Positions 11,801-22,900 of a stretch of 64,000 nucleotides of DNA are shown one piece after another. Position numbers and translations under genes: made by a program. Each line of letters begins with the position of its first letter. The stretch's first letter is position 1. Origin of the DNA: Heterodera schachtii (Eukaryota; Nematoda; Chromadorea; Rhabditida; Heteroderidae); contig SIJG01000053.1 in NCBI GenBank assembly GCA_023374025.1, forward strand, positions 930,001 to 994,000, given 5' to 3'. The notes under the pieces are model-generated. The model searched no databases. It was not told where the DNA came from and was given only the letters and a program-made list of their open reading frames with translations.

Positions 11801-12422
11801 TTCGTTTCACAGGTGGCGTTGGCCCTGGACAGTGCCCTTCTCGTGTTGGGTTTGCCACCGCCCGCCCCCCTCCCCGCCGCCACTTCCGTCCGCTCCGGTC
11901 GCTTTGCCTCTTCCGCCCAGTCGTATTTGCCCCACCATTTTCCGCCCCCTCAGCCCAGCAGAACTGACCTCGTTTATCTGGCAATTTGAACATTTTCCAT
12001 CGCATAATTACAATTGTTTTCAGGTTCGTTCGCCTGATTATTGTTCGCTTTACGCAGAAAATGGACAGAAAACGATCAGTGGGACAAGCGGCAGAGAATG
12101 GCAATTTTCACCATCTTTTTTTGGCACTTTTATGTCGGCTTTCTTTTGACAGTTTTTCACAAATCGAATGCCAACAATTGTGCTGTGGCAGGGGATGGGA
12201 AACGCGGCACGAAATCCGACAGGAGCCGTGCCGATGCAAATTTGTGTGGTGTTGCGATGTGAAATGTATGCGATGCCTGGGAATTCAAACGGGGATAGGG
12301 GGGGGGAGGGGGGGGGGGGGCTGATTCCGTCGCAATTTTACCATTTAATTAAAATATTTAAAATTGATTTCTCTACAGGTGATATTTGTCGCCGTGAAGT
12401 TGAACGTCGATTTTGCAGATGA
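8899..12422 (+). CDS. Wnt family secreted ligand
   Basis: Fourteen exons keep phase throughout (8899-9056, 10055-10185, 10242-10288, 10350-10401, 10452-10573, 10678-10728, 10795-10839, 10888-10937, 11396-11485, 11533-11623, 11813-11980, 12024-12100, 12153-12265, 12379-12422), giving 412 residues. A hydrophobic N-terminal segment ([14 protein letters not shown]) serves for secretion. Family landmarks appear in order: [22 protein letters not shown], a Val-Phe-Ala-Ile-Ser-Ser-Ala-Gly block, [24 protein letters not shown] with the Ser that Porcupine acylates, [26 protein letters not shown] and a Cys-rich end ([11 protein letters not shown]). It should act extracellularly through Frizzled-type receptors. 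Three introns need GC donors (after exons 6, 11 and 12); the last restores the Cys in GTSGREC. Introns after exons 5 and 13 contain long G-runs. I cannot assign it to a particular nematode Wnt (cwn-1, cwn-2, egl-20, lin-44, mom-2) by eye. Confidence 0.93.
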
Positions 12423-12977
12423 ATTGACATTTTTTGAAACAATTCATTGTTTGTATATTTTTTGATCTCTTTTCATTTATTCATTCATTTTATTATTTTT
12501 ATTATTAATTGAATAATTTACTTTAATTATTATTGTTTTTTATCACTTTAAACGACTTTTGTCACTTAAAATAAATTTAATTCATTTTTTCATTTAAAGA
12601 GAAAAAACTAATTTTGAAAGTTCTTATTTAAGTTAAACACCCAAAAATTTATGCGTGGATAAAGCGCCTTTCATCGCGGCATTTTGTATGCTTATGACAG
12701 CTGAATACAAACGTACATACATTATTATTCTCATTTATTATAGGCTCCATTTTCTCTATATTTTTTTGTGAAAAATTGGCCATCAATGGCATTTTCGAAG
12801 CGTCGTCATCCTTTTGTAAAGCGCGTGCCGTGCCAACAAATAATCGGCGAATGTTTGGCCAAGTCGGCCTCTGTTTCCCCACTCATTCATCCATTCATTC
12901 ATTCATTCTGCCAATTCATTCTCCGATTTTATTTCATTTAATCGCTTCAATTTTATTTATTTTTCTCTTTTTGCGCG
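12423..12977. other. Intergenic between Wnt and the RDEL-protein gene
   Basis: AT-rich 3' flank and promoter space. A tandem ATTCATTC run lies near 12885-12905. I see no gene. Confidence 0.4.
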
Positions 12978-14546
12978 ATGGAATTTGTGCCATTTTTATT
13001 ATTTCTTTTTCTGTTTCTGCTCGCAATCCCGCCAATTCATTGTGATGAAATTCCGTTGGATGGGCCCGACCCCGAGGTGGACGAGCACATCCGAAAGCAA
13101 TTCCAAAGCCACGCGGACGCATTCTCAGCGGGGATTAAGGACGGATGGGCAGAAGAGATCCAAAAGCAAACGGGTCAAATTAGCATTTCCATATTTATGT
13201 AAAATAATTCAAAATTGCAATTTAGGAGAGGAGGGCAATTTGGCTGATCTAATTAAGCCCGAAAATGTGACAAAATTTCTCGCTAATTGGCTCCCTGAAC
13301 ATTTTCGAGGTGCTCAACCAATTACATTTCCTGTTTTTTGGGCAAAACAGTTTTTTTAGCTTTATTGCCCAAAGATTTGTTACTCAAACTGATCAAAGCA
13401 ATGACAAGTGAAGGCGGCGCCATCGCCGAATTATACGCCGGCGCCGAACGCATGGAAAGCGGCGACCAAGTTTGGCGTGAGCTGAAAAAAAAGGCGCCTA
13501 AAACGTCTGAACTGCTCGAAGACGCGTGGGCACAGATCAAAAAACGGTGGGCAAAATTCAACGGAATGCTAAACGACGAGGCGAAGCAGTACATGGAGAA
13601 GGTGAAGCGTGGGAACAGAACATTTATTTGAGTTAAATATTCATTTATACATAAATAGGTGAAAGACAGCGGTTGGCATTGGTTTGTTCGCCAAGTTGTG
13701 GGCCCATTTGTACGCCTTCCCAACGACGCGAAAACGAATCTGACGCTGAGTTTGTTCGACGCGTATCCGTTGATGAACACAGTGATGAGCAAATTAATGG
13801 CCAACCGAACTTTCTTGGATTGGGCTGGAGAATGGTACAAAAATGCGGAACAGCAAATTCAGACAATGGAAAAGGGTAATTAATTAATGAACAAATAGAA
13901 AGAATAATAATTGGGGAGGGGGGGGAAGGAGTAATAATCAGAGAGGGAAAGATGGAGAGAGAGAGAGTGAGAGAGAGAGTGAGAGAGGAGAGAGTGAGAG
14001 AGGAGAGAGCGTGAGAGAGAAGGAGAGAGGATAAAGCATAGATCGGAGAGGGAAGGAATGATAAAGAAGCGATTAGAGAGGAAGGAAGGTAAAAATAGTG
14101 CAGGGTAGAAGAGGGGGAGGGGAGGGGGGGGGGGAAATATATGTAAACCAAAAATAATTACAGAAAAAAATGCCACGAAAGAGGAGCTGAATGAGGATGG
14201 CATAATGGCACAGATGAAAGAAATGTTTAAGCAGATGAATCTCGGAAATTTGAACGATTTAATGGGAGGAATGGGTGAAGAAGAAGAGGAAGAAATGAGA
14301 GAAGGTGAAGAACAATTGGAAGAAGAGGAGGAGGAAGAGAAAGAGGAAGAAGAGGAAAAGACAGCTGAGAAAGAAGGAGAGGACGAAGAAGAAAAGGAAG
14401 AGGGAGAGAGAGAGGAGGAGAAAGAAGAGGGAGAGGGACAGTGCAGCAAAAGCAATGAAGAAGGAGGACAATGTATGGCAAAGGAAGGCGAAGAGAACGC
14501 AGAAAAGTCAGAGACGAAGACGAAAGAGGACAGAGATGAATTGTGA
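12978..14546 (+). CDS. Secretory-pathway Glu-rich protein ending in RDEL
   Basis: Five exons in phase (12978-13173, 13226-13309, 13360-13601, 13659-13875, 14164-14546) encode 373 residues. A textbook signal peptide (MEFVPFLLFLFLFLLAIPPIHC) opens the protein. The middle is amphipathic and probably helical, with several Trp residues (WAEEIQ, NWLPEHF, WHWFVRQ). The last exon starts with a Met-rich helix (MKEMFKQMN) and then runs into about 80 residues dominated by Glu with Lys. It ends KTKEDRDEL and then a stop. RDEL resembles the K/HDEL signal for retrieval to the ER, so residence in the ER or secretory pathway is the simplest inference. Possible roles are Ca2+ buffering by the acidic tail or chaperone-like work. 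I do not recognise the family. The last intron holds a GA microsatellite and G-runs (13910-14135). Confidence 0.75.
13916..14140. repeat. GA-rich microsatellite and G-runs inside an intron
   Basis: A purine-only region made of GAGAGA blocks, flanked by runs of 8-9 G. It lies wholly in the last intron of the RDEL-protein gene. A similar GAGAGA block follows the stop codon (14560-14680). Confidence 0.8.
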
Positions 14547-15796
14547 GGGAAGAAAAGAGTGAGTGAGTGAGAGAGAGAGAGAGAGAAAAAGCGAGAGAGA
14601 CAGATGGTGGGAAAAAGGGAGGAAGAGATTAGAGAAAGAGAGAGAGAGGGAGAGAGAGAGAGAGAGAGAAATATGGGAAAAAGAGAAACAAATGGAGCGA
14701 AAGAAGGAAGAAAGAGAAGGAATGCGCATGTGATACAACAATGAGTGCCTTTTGGCACACTTTTGGCTTTTGCCCCCCCCCCCCTTTTTCCCCGTGCCGT
14801 TTATTTATCTTTTGCCTTTTCCTCCGATTGTCCAATTAGTGAGTTGTTTAAATTTGTTGACCATTTTCGTTTTAATTTATGCTTCGCCCCCACTTTTTGT
14901 TCTAATTTCGGTCCGAATTGGCTCATTTTGCTTCGCTTGGGTCTCTTTTTGTTGCGAATGGCCAAATAATTCATTTTCTGCCGCACCGCTCGATGTAGTG
15001 AAGCCAAAAAAAAGGGGCAATGAATGATAAATAAGCCCACTTAAATGCAGAGAAAAAAACAATTTCAAATTGACACCGAAAATTGCAAATTTTCAAAAAA
15101 TATTTTATTATAAAAAGGGCAAAAAAAAGGCAATTGAACTTTTTCACCAGCTAATGACAACACTTTACCTTTTTTTGCTTGTCAATTCAATTATTTATTT
15201 GGCCCCTAAAACAAAAACCAAAGGGAAAGAAAAGCCACAGAAAATGGCATTTCTAATGCCAAATTTCAAATCGCTGAATGAGTTTTTTCCGCAATGAAAT
15301 TTTGCTGCTTATATGTAAAATGTTCACATTAAATTCGTCGCCCGGGGCGGAATTCGTTCGCTTCGCTTTTCCGCCCATTTTTCCGTCCTTTTATTACACT
15401 AAATGGCCTTTCTCTCCCTTTTCTCGCTTTTTGTGCTTTCATTGGACAATCTCTTCAGAGATTCGTTGGCTTTAGACAAAGAAAGTCTCTTTTTCGCAAC
15501 TTTCGTCACGAACTTTGACAATTTTCTGCTTTTCTATGCTTTATTATTAGCTGAAAGTGAAAAGGGCACAAAAAGTCGGGGGAGGGCACACAAAACATTC
15601 GGTGGCTTCAAATGAATCGATTTGTTCGCTTTGGCACCCTTTGGAAAATGGAAAAAAAAAACGGAGTCCCCCCGGGCAAAGGCCAATAAAAATTAGCCAA
15701 CAAAGAGAGGGACGGAACAAATGAAAGCCCATATTAATGATGCATATATGACAAATATGAAGTGAAGTTGATATTATGATGATGCTGATTTTAAAC
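14547..15796. other. Intergenic, GA repeat then AT-rich
   Basis: It starts with the GAGAGA tract after the RDEL gene, then a C-run at 14775 and AT-rich sequence. The frames of 70-90 codons here have random-looking composition. I found no splice-consistent gene. Confidence 0.4.
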
Positions 15797-16452
15797 GATT
15801 TGACGGTTCTTATCCTTTTTGTCACCCCCCCCCCCCCCCTGAAAATTTTTTTAAAATAATTTTTTTTTAGGGTAACTTTATGCGCTGAACACATATATGA
15901 CGTTTATTTTTGCTCTTAGGTTTTATAGGTGTGTTACGTTAAATTTTTTACCAGTCAACTACAGTATTTCGTCGGTAATAATGTACTTTGCCCCCCCCCC
16001 CATTTTTCGAAAAAAGTAAAAAATTTAACAAAGTCGTATAAAACACCTTCCCTGGGGGTTTGTGAGGTCGTTGACCACGAATCTGACATTCATTTATATT
16101 AATTCCGAACCCCAAACCAAAACTCGAACAAAAAATTTTAAATTTAAAAATTTAAAAATTTTTCACTATTGCCCTAAAATTGATTAAAACTGATAAAAAT
16201 TAGTCATAAATCACCGAAACATTAAAAAAATGGTCATTCTATACAGGTTATGGTCATTCGGCACAGATTCTAACAAAAATGTAATTTTTAAAAAATTTGA
16301 ACTTGGATTTTTTTGTTCGAGTTCGGGTCCGGGATTCGGTATTGGCCAAAACTAATGTTAGATTCGCGTTCAGCGCCTAAAATTACCCTAGAAAAAAATA
16401 TTAAAAAAAATTTTTCAGGGGGGGTGACAAAAAGGATAAGAACCGATTTGAC
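15797..16452. mobile_element. Fold-back MITE, 8 bp TSD GATTTGAC
   Basis: The element occupies 15805-16444 and has perfect GATTTGAC duplications on both sides (15797-15804 and 16445-16452). The terminal inverted repeats begin GGTTCTTATCCTTTTTGTCA followed by a C-run. They extend about 85 bp, to TAGGGTAA and its partner TTACCCTA. The interior contains GTCGTTGACCACGAATCTGACAT-like and TTCGGGTCCGGG-like motifs shared with the element at 41765. It has no coding capacity. Confidence 0.85.
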
Positions 16453-16970
16453 TTTTTTCCGTAATTTTAAAATTTTGAATTTTGGCCACTGATTCCCTCG
16501 CCCATTCCCTTTTTGGCATTTCCCCTTCCATTGGTGCCATTTGACAAATTCTCTCAGAAAAGGGGACCCATTGAGAAGGGGAATAATATTCCCCCCCCCC
16601 CCCCCCTCCCATTTCCTTTCACTAAAACGAAGAAAATCCATTCTGAGTTCCCAGGGCATGCATTCCCCTCTTCCCCCCCCCCCCCCCCTTTCTGTGCCAA
16701 TTCTCGACTCTCGTCCCTCGTCGAGATTCATTTCACTCTCCCAATTTGAAAGGAAATGAGATGAAATGCAAGAAAATAGAGGCGGGGAAAGGCAATGACA
16801 AATAAGCGGGGGTATAATTCCTACAAAAGGCAAATTCCTTTGTCCGTTTGCTCAACAAAATTAAAAAAAAATTTTTTTACTTTTCAAATAGATAATAATT
16901 TATAAATAATAATTATTTTGAGCATTTTTCAGAAAATATTTGCCTTTTATTAATTAAAAATATGTAAAAA
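16453..16970. other. Intergenic upstream of unc-41
   Basis: Contains two long C-runs (about 16590 and 16675) and AT-rich sequence leading to the first unc-41 exon. It is the likely location of the promoter. I cannot pick out a specific motif. Confidence 0.35.
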
Positions 16971-19900
16971 ATGTCAACAAATTCCAACAAAAATGAGAAA
17001 ATAAAAAAAACAAATTCAAATGGGCATTTTGCGGATGGAAATGGGCGACAAATGGAAAGAAAAGTGGCAAAACATTTTGATATTCACGCGGGCAGAAACG
17101 CATTCAGGTAAATGGAGCAAAAGGAGCAATAAAAGAAATTAACACAAATAAAAATTAAAAGCCCTTAATTAATTTAGGCAAATGTCCGAAAAAGCGCGGC
17201 AAATGTCAAAAGATTTGGGTGAGTTTTAAAAAGGAAAGTGCGTAGCAATGGCATTTTTATATCGAATTCATTCGCCGCCCCTTTGGCCATCGGTGCGAAT
17301 TCGGCACGACTTTTCCTTTCATTCTCAGTAAAAATTGTTAGCCATGGCATTCATTTGTGGCATTCTTCCTGCGAATTTTGAGGACTCTCCCGCAAAATGT
17401 GAAACGGAGTCCCTTCTGCCCCCCCCCCCTTTCATTCCCTTCGGCAGAATTCCCTCGAGGGCATTTGCCAAGAAAAATAAAATTGGGGGCATAAATTAAG
17501 AAGATATTGTGAGCACATTCTCAAATAATGTCAAAACAGCTTCCTTAAAATTGATTTTCAAATATTTATTCTGCTTTTCCTTCTTTTTTCTAATGAAATC
17601 AATGCCAAAAGCATTGAAGAATATTTTGCCATTTTTTGCCTGTTTTCCCATTGGCATGCCATGACTAATTATCCGCAAAAAGGGAATTTATTTTCAATTT
17701 ATGCCTTCTCTCCGTGTCCCTTGGCTTCGCCCGAATAATAAACATTGGTTGGTTGGCCAAGCCAAAGACAGTGGCCACAAATTGGGACTTTGCCGCACTC
17801 CCATTGAGTTAGCTTCGTCTTTTGTTGTGTCTGCCGTCCATTCATTCGTATCGATTGCCATTGTTTTAAAGAAAGTTTAAATTAAAATTTCAATTTTTTA
17901 TTTGCCTCATTTGTATTTTGAGAATTTCAAACTTTGACTCGGCTTAGTTCACTCATTGGCCAGATGAGATGGACTTGGACGAGTTGCGACGCCAGCAATT
18001 CGCCATCCGAAGTTTCACCGAATCGGTGGACGACGAAGAGACGGAATGGCCATTGCCACCAACAAAATTAATGATGATGAGAGGGGAAGAAGCGCAGTTG
18101 GGACGGGACGGAAGGGAAGAAGAAGAGGAGGAGGAGGAAGAGGAAGAAAGGAAGAGAATGGGTGGCGGAGGAGGAGGAGGCCAAGCGCGGCGCACAGCGA
18201 CGAGTGCGGCACAATGCGCGAGAGCAGCACGGCAGACACAATTGTGGAAGTGGTGGGCGAACACCGACAAGCCCAAAACAGCAGGACACGCTCATATTCA
18301 GCTCAATCCCAACTCGGCCAGCACCTCAAAATGGGCTCCCCAAATGGACCCGTCAATGGGCGAAACGCAAAAATATGTGATGAGAGTGCCGGGTCCCGAG
18401 TTGGTGGAACAAGAGTTCGAACTGCACAAAAGTTTAATGGAAAATTCGGCGGAGGAAGAAATTGGGGAGGAGGAGGAGGAAAGACCAAAGCAGGGACAAC
18501 AGAACGCCAAACGTAAGGCCAAGTCGTAAAAATTTAAAAAGATTCAAATCCAATCAGCAGATGAACAAACGGAAAGGGCAACGGAGCGGCAAAAAGAGGT
18601 GAATGAATGCTTAATGTTTTAATCGCATTTGATTAAATGCTTAACCATGCAAACGCAAAAAACATTTATGGCAATTAGACGAGGCACAACCGACGCGTGA
18701 AAATGACACCGCGGGAAAAAGCGAAAAATAATCCCCCGGGGGATGGAATATTAAAAAGGGACGAAAAGAATGAGCAAAAGAGTGCGCAGATGAGACACAA
18801 ATTGGAGTTAGTTAAAAGCCAGGCCAAAAGAGAAGAAAAACTCTCCGTTCACTGCCATTACTTTGTAAAATTCCGCGAGCGAATTTGGCACTTTCCGCGG
18901 GGGCACAGAAAAGCGAAACTTGGCTTCTCTCCCACCGCGCGCCTCATAGTGTCCTTTGCCAGCGGCGCGGATTTGTAATTTTGTGACTTTTCCCCAGCGG
19001 CGGCACTTAGTCAAAGGCAAAATGCCGTCGCCAGTCATGTTTAGAATGGAAATTTTAATGATACAACACCCATTTGACTGTTTAACCGAAATTTGTAATT
19101 TAATTTTACTTTTAAAGAGAATCACTCAATTTTATGTGCTGATTGAGTCGTTCGGAAATCAGAAACCGAATTTGTCCCTTCAGCAGATGCACCGTCCTCG
19201 TCCTGCTGCTGCTGCCGATGCCCTTCCCGTCAATGGCCATGCCCCGTCCTGCTCCTTCTCCGTCCCCATGCCCTCCCCTTCTTCGTCTGCCTCTGTCCAT
19301 TTTGCGCCTCGGCCTCGGCCCACAACTCCGACCGGTCTCTCCTTTCTGCGCATTGAGTCTTTTTCGTCACCCGAAAGGACTTCATCCTCTGTTGCGGGGT
19401 CCTGCCGAATGCCATCCGATTCATTCATGCCGAAAATGCACGTGGTCATTCCAATGGGACGCGGAAGAGGGGCGAGTAAGGACGACAGAACAGAACAATC
19501 CCGGCACAATTAAAGACAATTAATTAATTATTGATTCAGAATTGAAGGAAGCACAGCGGCGTTATTCGACCGGCCAAAGGGACATTTGCAATTGGAATGC
19601 CCCGAGGGGAGGAACAGCCACGCAGGTTTAGCAAACCAAGGCTCATCTGTCGAGTGATTCGTTGGCACTCACCGCATTTAAGACCAGAAACCGTTGCGGC
19701 TCAACCGCCGCGTGGACTCACGGGGCGGACATAATCGAATCGAACCCAAAATATGCGGGGAAGGCACCGCCGAAGCCGGTGGAACACCGAAGGTCGAGCA
19801 GAGAATGGCAAAGCTTTGAGAGCCGTGACGAAGAAGCGGCGGAAAATGGGAAAGAGAAAAACGACGGGGGTAATTAAAAGGGACTAATTACTCTCGTTAA

Positions 19901-22900
19901 AAAAAACATTTCCATTCCCAAATGTTTTTTGTGTCCAATTGCCACCCATTTTTTTTCATTTTTGTTTTTTCAAGTGGATTTCGCCTCCCCCCCCCCCCAA
20001 AAAAATGTCCTGCCTCCCCCTACGGCGTCGTGCGAGTGAATAATGCCAAGTGGCCTAGCATAAGTGTACACGCCCTCCCCCCCTTTCGGCTTAACTCTGT
20101 CTCTCCCTCGGCACTATTTGAGCAATTCCAACGGCACCCGAGGGGAAATCGATGCAAAATTGGATTCTTTCACAACAGAAACAGCCGAAGGGAAAACATT
20201 CGTTCATTCATTCGTTTCAGCGTTATCCTTCCGCCCCTTTTTTAAATTCTGTTGCCATTTTTAAACAGATAATGTCACTTGAAATAAATCAATTTTTTAA
20301 TAATTTCTGAAATTTAAACAAATGGCAAATTAACCGACGATTGCCATGGGCAATCATTGGCAAAATGCCATTCAATTTATGGCCGGCCATTTTCTCCTTT
20401 CCCTTTAATTCCTCCATTTTCCCCTAAAAATAAAATAATTGATTACAAAACAATTTTTACACAATTAAGAATTCATAAAGGCTCTGGAAGAAGTCCGTCA
20501 TTTGATTGAGGAAGTTGGACAAAAATTGTACCAAGAAGAAGAAGAAGAAAAACAAGGAATAGATGATCAACATGAGCAGCAGACCGACAAAATTGACAGC
20601 GATGAACAGAACAAAGACAGCCCAAAATTGGTAAAATCGAATTAATTGTTTGTGTCGTACTAATTACCCTATCATTTTCCTCTAATTAATTCCCTTTGAC
20701 CGTTCCTTCGTCCCCTAAAGAGTCGTCTCTCCTCCGATCGCTTTGCCTCCGCCGCTTTTCCCCCATTGAATTCGCTTCCGTCTCCGTCCGACACTTTGTC
20801 TGACGCTCCAATGGCTTCTTCTGCTGGTGCCGAAGCTGCGACAGCCCATGACGGACAAATGGAACAAATGGCACGCGCGCCGATTCGAGCGGCGCCTCCG
20901 CCCCCTCCAACGGCGCCGGCGACAAATGCCAATCAAAAACAGGGTGAAATTAACATAATTAATTAATTGACAATTTAAGCATCACTTTACCTTTTAGATA
21001 CGAATGTTGAGCAACAGAATTTTGAAGAAATTGGCAATGATTGGCAGCGGAATGAAACGGAAGAACGGCGGAGAATGGCAAATGGGACGGACGAATGCCC
21101 AACCGACCCAACGCCAGCAGAGAATTCATTTAGAACGGAGGACGAAAATGGCACGGGAAAGAACCCTTTTGGCACGACGGAAGAGCAAATAAATCAGCAA
21201 TATTACACAGAACAACAGCAGCAATACGGGTGAGAAGTGAAAAGAAAGAAATAAAGAAGGAAAGGAAGAAAGAAAGGATGATTAAATATGGGGGATCATT
21301 TGCTAATTAATAAACAAATTAAAATGAATAATTAAAATAATGGAAAAAATAAAAATAAAAGACCAAATTAAGTGAATGTTCGGTTGGAGATTATGCGTAT
21401 GATCAGCAACAACCAAATGAAAATGATCACCAGCCATACAGTAGTGGCTTTGCACAGACCGATTCCGGTAACGCAGAATACGAAAGTGAGTACGGTAATT
21501 CTGCTGTTGCGCCGGACTACGCTGGGTACGGTATGCCTGTGGAAGATGTGCCACAACAATTGCAAGACAACGGACAATACTACACCCAAACTACGCAAGA
21601 ATACGGTCAAGAGCAATATTACGAATACGGGGCGGTGGCACAAACGCAACTGTACTCAGAGACCAATTACGAGGTAATTAGCGAGCAAATGAACAAAGTG
21701 TTATTTGTATTGCAATTTTTGTAGGATTATAATGCGCCAGCTCAAACTTCATACACACAGCAGCAGGTAGACACAGTTTATGTTTTGGTTTTTATATTTA
21801 TTTAAGGACTTTGTTCAATACGATGCTTCTGTTCCTGCCCAATCATTCGACCAAACGGTAACGAAATTTTAAGATTTTTGATTTATAATTTTCTTTTCAA
21901 ATTTGGCATTTTTAAGGACTTTTCCAAATATGGCACTCCAATTCCCACGGAACAACCGTATTCCGACGCAACTACGGTATTACTTACGTCCATTTTTAAA
22001 TCCTATTTTTCATTTAGTTGTTTTTTTCATTTTCGACTCTTTTTTTAGGACTTTTCCCAATACGGCGCCCCTCCGGCGCCCAATCCTTTCGTAAGCCCAG
22101 CCGCTGACCAAACTGAGGGCGACGAGCCGCCCCCATTGGACACTTCGGTGTACGGCGTTCCCCCGTCGCGTCCCTCCGTGCCGTCCTTTTTGGCACAGCC
22201 GGCGTTCCCTGCACAGCGGGCGCGGACGCCGGACCCTTTCTCATGGGAAGCGCAAGAAAGCGCGTACGAGGAACACGGCACAGCGGTGGTGCCGAAAAGG
22301 TAAAAATTAAATAAATATTTAAAAAGCAAATATTTTGCAATTAGACCAATGACTTCGCCATGGATAACAGAGGGAAAAGAAACGGCAGAAAAGGGAGACG
22401 AAGGAGCGGAGGGAGCAGTACAAAAGGGGGAGCAAGGTGAGCCAACTCCGCAAAGTAGAAGCATATTTGCATCCTTTAAAGCAGGGCCCCCTCCGCCCCG
22501 TCCGCCCAATGCTCCGCCGCCTCCGTGCCGTCCCGCGGCTCCGTCCCCCGCGCGACCGCCGGCGCCTCCGTCGCCACGACCAGCACGGAAGGCCGAGCAA
22601 AGGCGGGAACAGCAGCAGGAGGCGGAGGAAGCGGAAGAGGACGCGTGGAAGCGCTTTCAGAAAATGACTGAACGCGTGGGGGCCGCGATGAAAAGCACGG
22701 AGCAACGACTGGGCCAATTGGAAAATGAGCCGGCAGTGCCAGACGATGCGCTTGTGCAGGAATATCTGTCCCATACCGGGTTGGCAATGCAATTAATCAT
22801 TTTTAATTCTCCACTTTTTGAAGCGGAGGAACGCAACTGACAGCCGTACAAAGGCAACAAATTGCCGAGCAAGAAGCAGAACGGAAGCGTATGAAGCAGG

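Noticed and set aside
13880..14758. A 292-codon Ser/Leu/Pro-rich frame on the minus strand
   Set aside because: It is the antisense of GA microsatellite DNA and of the Glu-rich exon of the RDEL gene, so its composition is fully explained.
22045..22792. Long minus-strand frames over 22.0-22.8 kb
   Set aside because: They overlap unc-41 exons, whose plus-strand frame carries NPF/DPF motifs and consistent splice phases. They are shadows.
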